A stretch of 64,000 bases of DNA from an uncultured Halomonas sp. (GTDB lineage Bacteria; Pseudomonadota; Gammaproteobacteria; Pseudomonadales; Halomonadaceae). Each line of letters begins with the position of its first letter. Positions within the stretch are counted from its first letter, which is position 1. The translations under genes and the position numbers were made by a program. This document shows, in pieces, positions 1 to 6,400 of this stretch. The notes under the pieces are model-generated. The model was not told the origin of the DNA and ran no database searches. It saw nothing but the letters and a program-made list of their open reading frames with translations. The stretch covers positions 1 to 64,000 of the forward strand of contig NZ_CANMTQ010000007.1 of NCBI RefSeq assembly GCF_947500835.1, given 5' to 3'.

Positions 1-73
1 GCCATGGGAATACCTGGCGAAACATCAACGGGCGGAAAACTCTAATCGGCGGTGCCACTAAAACAGGGGTGTT
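1..73 (+). mobile_element. Probable right end of an insertion sequence (transposase C-terminus plus end repeat)
   Basis: Frame 2 is open from the window edge to a TAA at 59-61 and encodes a short tail starting PWEYLAKHQRAENS, which resembles the last residues of rve-type (IS3/IS481-like) transposases after the usual 'RPHSALG..TP' motif. The motif itself lies outside the window. Homology to the TIR gene begins only at about base 70, so the 5' part of that gene seems to have been displaced by this element. No partner end or target duplication can be seen, so this is an inference from a very short stretch. Confidence 0.35.
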
Positions 74-1017
74 TACACGTAGATCAAGTGGCCAATCTGC
101 TGCGAGACTCTGGCGTAAAGGTTTTCTACGACCTTTTTGAAGAGGCAAATCTCTGGGGCAAGAACCTCTACGACTATTTGTCAGAGGTTTACACGAACAA
201 AGCCGTGTACACGATCATGTTCATCTCACAACACTATGCCGAGAAATTGTGGTGCAGCCATGAACGACAGGCAATGCAGGCCCGAGCGTTCCGAGAGTAT
301 CAAGAATACATACTCCCAGCGCGTTTCGACAAAACCGCAATTCCGGGGGTGCTACCGACGGTCGGGTACGTATCACTTGAAGGCTGTGCTCCAAGCGCAT
401 TTGTTGAAATTGTCCATCGCAAGTTAGTGAATAGCGGCTACTCGGTACCTTCGAGCTTAGTACGCAAAGCTCTTTTCTCTGCTACAACTGTTCCACGCGT
501 TGATCCAAAGGAACCAACCGTGACAGTCAAGGATTCCGAGTCAAGTCTTGTTGAGGGCGCCCAAGTCGTCGCAATCGCAGACAACGATACTATAAAATCA
601 TCAGAAACCGGCGCACAAGGGAGCGCGATTCTCACGATTCCAACACGCCGCCAGTATCAGCTGATGGTTGCGCATCCTAATTACCCTGGTGCGATCATCG
701 AAAAATGGGACCCAAGTGAAGATCTAGTCGTTACGCTTGATGCCAGCGATAGCACCGGCTCCGTGATCTGCCATTCCACGGGCTATATTCCGGGGTTACA
801 GGGTAGGCTCAACCCGATCCTTGATACGTCTAATCGAACCTATTTGTACGCAGACAATATCGCCATAAATGGAGGTGATAACCAGCCTGCAACCTTTGGC
901 ATCGATGAACCATTTGAACTAGAAGATAGCAACGGCGCAGTAATGCAAGTTCGCGTGCTGCATATCCAAGGCCGCACTTCGCTAATTCAATATGTACACC
1001 CGAAGTATGACCGCTAA
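52..1017 (+). CDS. TIR-domain protein, 5'-truncated (cassette gene 1)
   Basis: Residues about 8-125 form most of a TIR domain: GVKVFYDLFEEANLWGKNLY, then MFISQHYAEKLW and SHERQAMQARAF, where Glu71 fits the NAD-cleaving catalytic glutamate of TIR enzymes. The family normally starts with a strand like 'DVAISFAGEDR' before HVDQVA; that strand is absent. There is an in-frame stop at 43-45 and no Shine-Dalgarno before the GTG at 52, so the gene has lost its start, probably to the IS end at the left. Residues about 165-235 look like a beta-sandwich of the carboxypeptidase-regulatory type (VTVKD..LVEGAQVVA), followed by another beta-rich tail. TIR proteins of this kind serve in anti-phage immunity. 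Its stop lies inside attC 1, as expected for an integron cassette. Expression is doubtful. Confidence 0.7.
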   Translation: MPLKQGCLHVDQVANLLRDSGVKVFYDLFEEANLWGKNLYDYLSEVYTNKAVYTIMFISQHYAEKLWCSHERQAMQARAFREYQEYILPARFDKTAIPGVLPTVGYVSLEGCAPSAFVEIVHRKLVNSGYSVPSSLVRKALFSATTVPRVDPKEPTVTVKDSESSLVEGAQVVAIADNDTIKSSETGAQGSAILTIPTRRQYQLMVAHPNYPGAIIEKWDPSEDLVVTLDASDSTGSVICHSTGYIPGLQGRLNPILDTSNRTYLYADNIAINGGDNQPATFGIDEPFELEDSNGAVMQVRVLHIQGRTSLIQYVHPKYDR

Positions 1018-1095
1018 CAATGCCAAGCACCGCGACGGCTTTTTCGTTTCGCCTTCGGCTCCACTACAAAGCCGCACGTGTTGGCGACGTTAGAT
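1013..1095 (+). other. attC recombination site 1 (integron)
   Basis: The site has R'' GCTAAC at 1013-1018 and R' GTTAGAT at 1089-1095. Between them L'' GCCAAGCAC (1022-1030) pairs with L' GTGTTGGC with one extra-helical base, the feature used by integrases to choose the strand. The arms continue with CGGCTTT pairing with AAAGCCG. At 83 bp it is a normal attC length. It overlaps the TIR stop codon and precedes the next gene. Confidence 0.85.
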
Positions 1096-1110
1096 TTCTT
1101 GGGAGACGAA

Positions 1111-1962
1111 GTGGATTACGCAAACCGTGAATGGCGGTATTCATACCGTCGGCTCTTTGATATCTGCCCTGAGAAGAAACTTTCCAAGGTGGTAAGCCAA
1201 GTCCTGACACAATACTCGGCTTTGACGAAGGCGTGGGACGTCGAGGCAAACTCTACATGGGTTTGTCGTACATATCTTGCGACAAAGATGATTTTGAACG
1301 CTACCGTTCTTACCAATGCGCTCGAACACAGTGAGGAAACAGGCCTGAGGATTGCTAATCCTTACTACGAATACTATGCAGCGTTATCTTTGTTGCGGGC
1401 GGTTGTATACACATTGCCTACCGCTGAATGGTCTGGGGGGGAACTTATTTCAGTCTCTCATTCACGGGCTATCAATCTGGCTTTTGATTGGCTTGGAAAG
1501 TTTGATCAAGATACGGCTAAGCGCCTAAAAGCACTGACACAGCAATTGAAAGCCCAGCGAGAGGTGATCTCATATCGTGCGCCAGCCAGTGGAGATTCGA
1601 TTTTTGACGTCGAGTATGATCTTTATGAACTGCTGATTACGCTTTCAGAGTTGGCGCAGTTCAACTCCGAGCTACTTGAACAATCAATTACCAAGAGTGC
1701 CGACCCATCACTGTTTGTCGTCAAATCAGAATACATTTCCCAGCTATCGGGATTTGAAATTAAAGGGTTCGCCTTTCACGACTCCGAAGATGCCTATCGA
1801 CTTGGTTATCTAAAGCGGAAAATGCCACGCCCCTTCAACTTGGCGGAAACGATGACCGAAGGCCAAACCGAGGACTTCATTGGCGCTTGCGACGCCGATG
1901 AGGAAGGGAAGTTCACGAACGGTAGTCCGTGTGATTGGCAGCAGATCTTTGATGTGCCATAA
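1111..1962 (+). CDS. Hypothetical protein (cassette gene 2)
   Basis: The protein has 283 residues and I recognise no family. The start is taken at GTG 1111 because GGGAG at 1101-1105 sits six bases upstream; the open frame reaches back to 1078, but that would begin inside attC 1. The sequence is rich in aromatic and helical segments (NREWRYSYRRLFDI, NPYYEYYAALSLLRAV) with no signal peptide or clear membrane segment. Base composition is AT-rich compared with the core genes. It fills the interval between two attC sites, so it is a single-gene integron cassette. Such cassettes often carry defence, toxin-antitoxin or unknown genes; nothing here fixes its role. Confidence 0.7.
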   Translation: MDYANREWRYSYRRLFDICPEKKLSKVVSQVLTQYSALTKAWDVEANSTWVCRTYLATKMILNATVLTNALEHSEETGLRIANPYYEYYAALSLLRAVVYTLPTAEWSGGELISVSHSRAINLAFDWLGKFDQDTAKRLKALTQQLKAQREVISYRAPASGDSIFDVEYDLYELLITLSELAQFNSELLEQSITKSADPSLFVVKSEYISQLSGFEIKGFAFHDSEDAYRLGYLKRKMPRPFNLAETMTEGQTEDFIGACDADEEGKFTNGSPCDWQQIFDVP

Positions 1963-1965
1963 GAA

Positions 1966-2049
1966 ATCTAACCAGGCCAAGCACAGCGACAGCTTTTACG
2001 TTGCGGCTTCGCCTACACTTCAAAGCTGCGCGTGTTGGCGGCGTTAGAT
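1966..2049 (+). other. attC recombination site 2 (integron)
   Basis: R'' ATCTAAC is at 1966-1972 and R' GTTAGAT at 2043-2049. The L'' GCCAAGCAC and L' GTGTTGGC blocks are the same as in attC 1, and the inner stem is CAGCTTT with AAAGCTG. The 84-bp site shares its ends and arm design with attC 1 while the loop differs, as expected for sites of one integron family. Confidence 0.87.
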
Positions 2050-2065
2050 TTACAAGGAGAATAGC

Positions 2066-3037
2066 ATGACTTCAGTTGGAGGGATCGAGCTCCATTACTA
2101 TTTGGAAGATGGCGAGCACTCCATGGATGCTGTTCTTCGCAATCGCTGCGAGGCAGAATTGCTCGCTATTTTTTATGAAATTGCCTCCACTCTTGGGTTG
2201 TCCGTCCAGATCGATGCTCAAGCGCTTGCAGAAGGCGGTTTGAGAGAGGTTTGGAAGTGGGCCGGGGAGAATTCTGGGCAGTTGAGTGTTGTTCTCTCCA
2301 TTGTAGCTATTCTTGTTTCCCTTGCACCACAGATATACGAATCAGAGGAAGAGGCTCTTAGCAAAGAATTAACAGATCTTAGTATTGAAGAAAAAAGACT
2401 CCAAATTGAAAAGTTGCGCCAAGAATTACGTGAAGTGGAACCCAAAACTGAGAATGCAACACGAGATAATGCTGTTCACTTGTTGAAAAAAGAACCCAAG
2501 ATAGTTGTCAGGAGGTCGAACTTCTACAAAAACTTAAGCGGCCGTGATGACGTAGAATCAATCGGGATCTCACCTTTAGATCAAAATCTCGAACCTTTTG
2601 CGCCAGAAAGAAATGTCTCAAAGGGGCGATTCCATGATTTTATACTGACTTCGCATTCGTTAAAGCCGTTAATCATCGAGAATGCCAATATCGAAGTTGT
2701 AAGCCCCGTATTGCGAGAGGGACGCTATAAGTGGAAAGGGATTTATGATGAGAAGATTGTTGGCTTCACAATGCAGGATGCAGCTTTTCAGCACCAAGTT
2801 TTAAGGGAAGAAATCACCTTTCAACATGGTACTTTTTTAGAGTGTGTTCTCAATGTTTTTAGAAAGCTAGATGAGGTTGGTGAGGTCGAGATAACCGGCT
2901 ATGTTGTGACAACTGTAATTCGTAAATATGACGAAAGGCAGTCGATTGAGACTCCGCAGGGAAAGAGTTATAAGCATGCTCAGAAATTGCGAGCCTCCCA
3001 ATCAGACCTATTCGTGGACGGCAACCAAGAAATCTAA
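2066..3037 (+). CDS. Hypothetical single-pass membrane protein with coiled coil (cassette gene 3)
   Basis: A 323-residue protein starting at ATG 2066 with AAGGAG eight bases upstream. Residues 1-60 form a soluble N-terminal part (IELHYYLEDGEHSMDAVLRN). A hydrophobic segment follows at about 77-95 (QLSVVLSIVAILVSLAPQIY), then a charged coiled coil at about 97-130 (SIEEKRLQIEKLRQELREVE), then a soluble C-terminal domain. I have an impression that this N-terminus recurs in uncharacterised bacterial proteins, but I cannot name a family. It lies between attC 2 and attC 3 and is AT-rich like the neighbouring cassettes. A membrane-anchored effector or sensor is possible but unproven. Confidence 0.7.
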   Translation: MTSVGGIELHYYLEDGEHSMDAVLRNRCEAELLAIFYEIASTLGLSVQIDAQALAEGGLREVWKWAGENSGQLSVVLSIVAILVSLAPQIYESEEEALSKELTDLSIEEKRLQIEKLRQELREVEPKTENATRDNAVHLLKKEPKIVVRRSNFYKNLSGRDDVESIGISPLDQNLEPFAPERNVSKGRFHDFILTSHSLKPLIIENANIEVVSPVLREGRYKWKGIYDEKIVGFTMQDAAFQHQVLREEITFQHGTFLECVLNVFRKLDEVGEVEITGYVVTTVIRKYDERQSIETPQGKSYKHAQKLRASQSDLFVDGNQEI

Positions 3038-3091
3038 CCAATTGAGGCAAGGGACGCTCCTGACGTCGCGCCCCTGCTGCAGGCGTTAAAT
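3032..3091 (+). other. attC recombination site 3 (integron, 60-bp type)
   Basis: R'' ATCTAAC is at 3032-3038 and R' GTTAAAT at 3085-3091. The inner arms GGCAAGGGACGC and GCGCCCCTGCTGC pair imperfectly. At 60 bp it is like the classical '59-base element' and differs in sequence from attC 1 and 2. Its R' box also contains the reverse-strand stop codon of the decayed ccdB gene. Confidence 0.75.
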
Positions 3092-3402
3092 CCCGGTTGT
3101 AGCGAGATCCAGAGCTCCGACAATCTGGTCTTTGAAATGTGAGAGTGAGCCAATCGGGTTCTTGAGTTATTTTTCAGGTACTGAGGATATTTGTGGGGTA
3201 AGCAACAAAAGTTCCTGTCCGTCGAAGCTTATTTCGTGTGTAAGCCCTTGCATTGCCTGGCCACCGAAGGCTGAGCGGTTGCCCAACGGTATGACGATGC
3301 GGGTTGCCAGGTCGGCCAGGAGAGCGCTTTGAACATCCACCAGGAATGGATAGAAAGTGTTACTGGTTTGCTCAGGCTGGAATAAACATCGAACTGGGCC
3401 AT
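3088..3402 (-). pseudogene. ccdB: Decayed CcdB toxin (frameshift and internal stop)
   Basis: Reverse-strand ATG at 3400-3402 overlaps the original ccdA stop by one base (TGATG). The first frame gives MAQFDVYSSLSK, then the reading must shift near 3370 to continue as TSNTFYPFLVDVQSALLADL and ATRIVIPL, the CcdB core. A TAA at 3167-3169 breaks the gene after SSVPEK. Beyond it the same frame goes on with LKNPIGSLSHFKDQIVGAL and ends in TTGI-stop at 3088-3090, inside the attC 3 R' box. CcdB poisons DNA gyrase. With both a frameshift and a nonsense codon, this copy is very likely inactive. Confidence 0.85.
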
Positions 3403-3647
3403 CAAAATTCCCGAAACTCGTCACCAAATCATCCATGCTGCTTGAAGAACTCGTTGTAGCTTCTGATCGCAGTACGATTTTCTTCAACCCATCGGCCCGC
3501 TTCGCGTTTCGCAAGCTCCTCTTTCAATGCACGCTCAAGAGTGGCTGAAAGATTTATGTTCAGGGCGCGGGTTTTGGCTAGCAAGTCGCTGTTAACTGAG
3601 AGGTTTGCTGATTTTTTGGGTGCGGTTGTATCGTAGAGTTCGGGCAT
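3402..3647 (-). pseudogene. ccdA: CcdA antitoxin with premature stop
   Basis: The frame from ATG 3647 reads MPELYDTTAPKKSANLSVNS and then the ribbon-helix-helix core LNINLSATLERALKEELAKR, typical of CcdA. A TGA at 3429-3431 stops it after NEFFKQHG. The same frame continues with FGDEFREF and ends in a second TGA at 3402-3404 that overlaps the ccdB start, so the natural end is there and the first TGA replaces one codon. The lost tail belongs to the part that binds CcdB. DNA binding may be retained, but its toxin is broken too. Confidence 0.82.
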
Positions 3648-3748
3648 CGTGATCCCATGGAGGTGTCGACTGATTTTTGTACAGTATGAGAGCGTACCGG
3701 GTTAATTCCGAGCCGGAAAGCGACCAAAACCTATTTGGGAGGTCCAAA

Positions 3749-4022
3749 ATGAGCAGGCTGGATAAAGAAGAGCAGGAAATTCTGGACGGGTTCGAGGCCG
3801 GAGAACTACAGCGGGCACCAGACATTGATGATCGGAAAGCATGGCATCAGCAGTATGCAGAGGCCATGTTCAAGAAAGACGCCCGCATTAACATCAGGCT
3901 TTCTTCCAAGGATCTTCGGGGGGCTTCAGAATAAAGCGCTGGCTGAAGGCATTCCTTACCAAACCCTTGTTGCCAGTATTCTCCACAAGTACGTGGAAGG
4001 TCGCTTGCGTGAGGATCGGTAA
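3749..4022 (+). pseudogene. CopG/BrnA-type antitoxin, frameshifted in a G6 run
   Basis: ATG 3749 follows GGGAGG. The frame reads MSRLDKEEQEILDGFEAGEL, then KKDARINIRLSSKDLRG, and hits a stop at 3934. Dropping one G from the six-G run at 3918-3923 restores the rest of the family pattern, LQNKALAEGIPYQTLVASIL and HKYVEGRL, ending at 4022. This is the ribbon-helix-helix antitoxin of a type II pair. No toxin gene is next to it; only an open tail ending LIFVQYESVPG-stop precedes it. The extra G may be a true mutation or a sequencing error. Confidence 0.75.
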
Positions 4023-4097
4023 CGAACCCAGCCATGCCCGGATGCCAGAACCTCTGCTTAGCTGCGGCGTTGTTACCGGTGATGGGGGCGTTGTGCC

Positions 4098-4394
4098 CTA
4101 CAGCAAATGGCCTTCAGGCAACATGCGTTTGTGCAGGATACGGATGATTTCCACAACATCTTCCGGAACTTGCCGGTAAAAAATGATATGGCTTCCTTGG
4201 GTGTGCTGACGGTAGCCAGGACTTATTTCATCACATGTTCGACCCAGGTTCGGGTTTTCGGCGAGACGATGAAAGCACTGATCGAACTGGAGAATGTAGT
4301 GGTTTCGTTGTTCGCGCCCCCATTCACGCTCCGTGTAGCGCGCAATGGTTTTGAGGTCAGCTTTGGCCTTCTTGGAAAGCTTGAAATTCGGCAT
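4098..4394 (-). CDS. parE: ParE-family toxin (RelE/ParE superfamily)
   Basis: 98 residues, the usual ParE length. The start MPNFKLSKKAKADLKTIARY and the segment TEREWGREQRNHYILQFDQC are characteristic, followed by NPNLGRTCDEISPGYRQ and the C-terminal HIIFYR...EIIRILHKRMLP. ParE toxins inhibit DNA gyrase and block replication. Its ATG overlaps the parD stop (TGATG), so the two are translationally coupled. I see no stop or frameshift, in contrast to the neighbouring toxin-antitoxin remnants. Confidence 0.9.
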   Translation of the reverse strand: MPNFKLSKKAKADLKTIARYTEREWGREQRNHYILQFDQCFHRLAENPNLGRTCDEISPGYRQHTQGSHIIFYRQVPEDVVEIIRILHKRMLPEGHLL

Positions 4395-4633
4395 CAGCGA
4401 GTTTCATTATCCAGTTCATCAATGAATGAGTCATAGGAGTAGTCTTCAAAACCACTATCTTCGCCTTCCTTGAGTAATTTTCGCAGTGTGATCAAGCGGG
4501 TTTCGGATTCCTCGAGCAGGCGCAATCCTGCCCGCACGACCTCGCTGGTTGAGCTGTATCGGCCGTTCTTGAGCTGTTCCGCAATGAACGCATCAAAATG
4601 TTGGCCTAGAGTGATGCTGGTGTTCTTTTGCAT
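4394..4633 (-). CDS. parD: ParD-family antitoxin
   Basis: Start chosen at ATG 4631-4633 (MQKNTSITLGQHFDAFIAEQ) because GAGGTGG lies just upstream and the product then has the normal 79-80 residues; the longer open frame to 4774 has no family support. The ribbon-helix-helix domain is followed by SSTSEVVRAGLRLLEESE, the ParD hallmark, and an acidic tail (GEDSGFEDYSYDSFIDEL) that wraps the toxin. It is the first gene of parDE and probably represses its own promoter through the palindrome at 4649-4665. Confidence 0.9.
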   Translation of the reverse strand: MQKNTSITLGQHFDAFIAEQLKNGRYSSTSEVVRAGLRLLEESETRLITLRKLLKEGEDSGFEDYSYDSFIDELDNETR

Positions 4634-4648
4634 GGCGCCACCTCGATA

Positions 4649-4665
4649 GTACCAATAATTGGTAC
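4649..4665. promoter_or_regulatory. Palindromic operator of parDE
   Basis: GTACCAAT-A-ATTGGTAC is a perfect 8-bp inverted repeat 16 bases upstream of the parD start. ParD proteins repress their own operon by binding such palindromes. A related GTACATTCTG motif occurs at 4663-4672 and again near 4734, which may be further half-sites. Confidence 0.6.
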
Positions 4666-4799
4666 ATTCTGGCGCAGGGTGTATGACCATGCAATCCCTG
4701 CGACGACCACATGATGGCTGCGTTATGTTAAGCGTACATTCTGACGTACGTGCCGAAAGGCGTTCGCTGGTCAAGAATTAAACGAATCGAGGGTGCGTC

Positions 4800-4874
4800 A
4801 TGACTGGGATCACCGCCACCGAGACGCGTAGCAACCTTTATCGACTGATTGATGAAATAGCAGAGTCTCATCAG
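4800..4874 (+). pseudogene. Phd/YefM antitoxin, 5' fragment
   Basis: The first 25 codons from ATG 4800 give MTGITATETRSNLYRLIDEI plus AESHQ, the standard start of YefM/Phd antitoxins. After that the expected 'PI.I.GKR.NAVL' stretch is replaced by unrelated sequence. The missing C-terminal third appears in the same orientation at 5281-5397. The gene has thus been split by a block of about 0.4 kb. Confidence 0.75.
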
Positions 4875-4879
4875 ATGGG

Positions 4880-4944
4880 GATGATCGGAAAACACATCAT
4901 CAGCAGTATGCAGAGGCCATGTTCAAGAAAGATGTCCGCATTAA
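4880..4944 (+). repeat. Partial second copy of the upstream CopG-antitoxin sequence
   Basis: This 65-bp stretch is nearly the same as 3828-3892 (shared core CAGCAGTATGCAGAGGCCAT) and would encode the middle of the CopG/BrnA-type antitoxin. It sits exactly at the broken point of the Phd gene. Similarity stops abruptly on both sides, so it is a fragment brought in by recombination or copied from a related antitoxin. Confidence 0.75.
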
Positions 4945-4974
4945 TAGGCCGCTGTACGCCGATCCGTTGGCGCC

Positions 4975-5265
4975 TCATCTAGCGCGGCGTTTTTCGTCCA
5001 CGTCTTCCGAAAGCCAGACTTTGATCAGTGACTGATAAGGCATGTCACGTTTGTTCGCTTCGATTTTGATACGATCAAGCAGTGTTTCCGGCAAGCGGAG
5101 CGATATTGTTTTGGTTGAGGGCTTCAGTTTTGGAAAAGAAGCAGGTTGAGCGCGACGCCAGTACACGTACTCAGTGGAATCATGGCTTTCCCAGAACTCT
5201 CTTTCCTCTGCTTCAGACTGTCCAACGCCGTGCTTTTCCGCGTTCTTGCGCGAATTGTCTTTGCC
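4975..5265 (-). pseudogene. CopG-family antitoxin remnant lacking a start
   Basis: The reverse frame is open from 5265 and reads ...SEAEEREFWESHDSTEY, then LKPSTKTISLRLPETLLDRI and KIEANKRDMPYQSLIKVWLS, ending DEKRRAR-stop at 4975. This is the pattern of a 'CopG antitoxin of type II TA system'. No ATG exists in the frame; the only start codon is a GTG at 5166, which would drop the conserved N-terminal part. The upstream TGA at 5266-5268 marks the break. No toxin is adjacent. Confidence 0.65.
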
Positions 5266-5280
5266 TCAATCAAAGCCCGT

Positions 5281-5397
5281 GATTGGGCGTCCATTCAGGG
5301 ATCATTGTTTCTACTATCGGCGCCGGGCATGCGCGAGTCGATTCGAAAAGGTATGGCTACCTCGATCGATGAGTGTGACATGCAGCTGCATTGGTGA
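5281..5397 (+). pseudogene. Phd/YefM antitoxin, 3' fragment
   Basis: The frame DWASIQGSLFLLSAPGMRES followed by IRKGMATSIDECDMQLHW-stop is the C-terminal third of YefM/Phd antitoxins ('W.aIQETLYLLs.PGMRESI..G'). It completes the fragment at 4800-4874; together they give about 64 of the usual 83 residues. The YoeB/RelE-type toxin gene that normally follows directly is missing downstream. Confidence 0.75.
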
Positions 5398-5569
5398 CCT
5401 GAAAGAGCCTAATTCACGCAAGACTAATGTTCAGCATCCTACTCCTGCTTTCTCAATCGTCGGCACTCTCGTGATTTAACTGAAACACCCCCGCCACATT
5501 GCCGTTCAATCCAACCTCGCCTAGGCTTGTCGTCTTCACGTATTCGTAATGCTTACCAGGGAGGTTTTC

Positions 5570-6301
5570 ATGAAGAAAGTAATTTGCCTGAGTGCGGCGC
5601 TGTTAATGACAGGCGCTGCCAATGCCGCTGAAGTGGAGCAGTGGGGCTATTCCGGCGACAGAGGGCCGGAGAGCTGGGCTGAGCTGAGTCCGGATCATTT
5701 CATGTGCGACGGAATGAATCAGTCGCCGATCAACCTGACGGGGTTTATCGAAGCGGAGTTACAGCCGATAGCGTTTAACTACCAGGAGGGCGCCGAAGAA
5801 ATCCTCAACAACGGCCATACCGTCCAGGTCAACTACGCGCCGGGTAGCACAATTGAGGTTGATGACACCAGTTTTGAATTGAAGCAGTTTCATTTCCATG
5901 CGCCTGCCGAGAATCAACTCGATGGCAAGTCCTACCCGATGGAAGTCCATTTTGTGCACGTAAGCGACGAGGGGGAGCTGGCGGTCGTTGCGGTAATGTT
6001 CGAGGAAGGCGCTGCGAACGAAGGCGTGGAGCAGGCCTGGTCCAATATGCCCGAGCAGGTCGGTGACGAGAATGAGCTGTCCTCTAGTTTGAGCGCGGAA
6101 GCCATTCTGCCGTCGGATCAGGATTATTATCGCTTCAATGGCTCCTTGACCACGCCGCCCTGCACAGAAGGCGTGCGCTGGCTGGTGATGAAGCAGCCGG
6201 TCACCGCATCCGAGAAGCAGATCGAGCGCTTTGCTGATGTGCTGCATGAGCCCAACAATCGCCCGCTTCAGCCGGTCAATGCGCGGCCTGTCCTGCAGTG
6301 A
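5570..6301 (+). CDS. cah: Alpha-class carbonic anhydrase, periplasmic
   Basis: 243 residues from ATG 5570, which has AGGGAGG upstream; the open frame to 5549 would add residues before the signal peptide. A signal peptide MKKVICLSAALLMTGAANAA leads into the alpha-CA pattern: WGYSG..GPE.W, QSPINL, the zinc ligands in QFHFHAPAEN and MEVHFVHV, and the active-site end SLTTPPCTEGVRW. It interconverts CO2 and bicarbonate in the periplasm. It is the first clearly core-type gene right of the accessory block and seems to stand alone. Confidence 0.95.
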   Translation: MKKVICLSAALLMTGAANAAEVEQWGYSGDRGPESWAELSPDHFMCDGMNQSPINLTGFIEAELQPIAFNYQEGAEEILNNGHTVQVNYAPGSTIEVDDTSFELKQFHFHAPAENQLDGKSYPMEVHFVHVSDEGELAVVAVMFEEGAANEGVEQAWSNMPEQVGDENELSSSLSAEAILPSDQDYYRFNGSLTTPPCTEGVRWLVMKQPVTASEKQIERFADVLHEPNNRPLQPVNARPVLQ

Positions 6302-6400
6302 TTGATGTCTCGCGCCTAGTCGCCGCCGGGGCCGGTATTCAGCGTTGCCTGATCGGCCCTAGGCTACACTGATGGCTTAATTATCAGGAAGGAAATAATC

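Larger units (their letters stand above)
52..3091 (+). mobile_element. Integron cassette array (three attC sites, no integrase in window)
   Basis: Three plus-strand genes are each followed by an attC whose R' box faces right, giving cassettes at <1089, 1090-2043 and 2044-3085. The direction means that an attI/intI platform, if present, lies left of the window. Without one this would be a cluster of attC sites lacking an integrase. The cassette DNA is visibly AT-richer than the core genome. Toxin-antitoxin genes pile up at the right end, as is common in large chromosomal integrons. Confidence 0.8.

Noticed and set aside
4680..4740. A possible fourth attC ending GTTAAGC near 4734
   Set aside because: GTTAAGC fits the R' consensus, but no RYYYAAC box or paired arms occur at the right distance on either strand.
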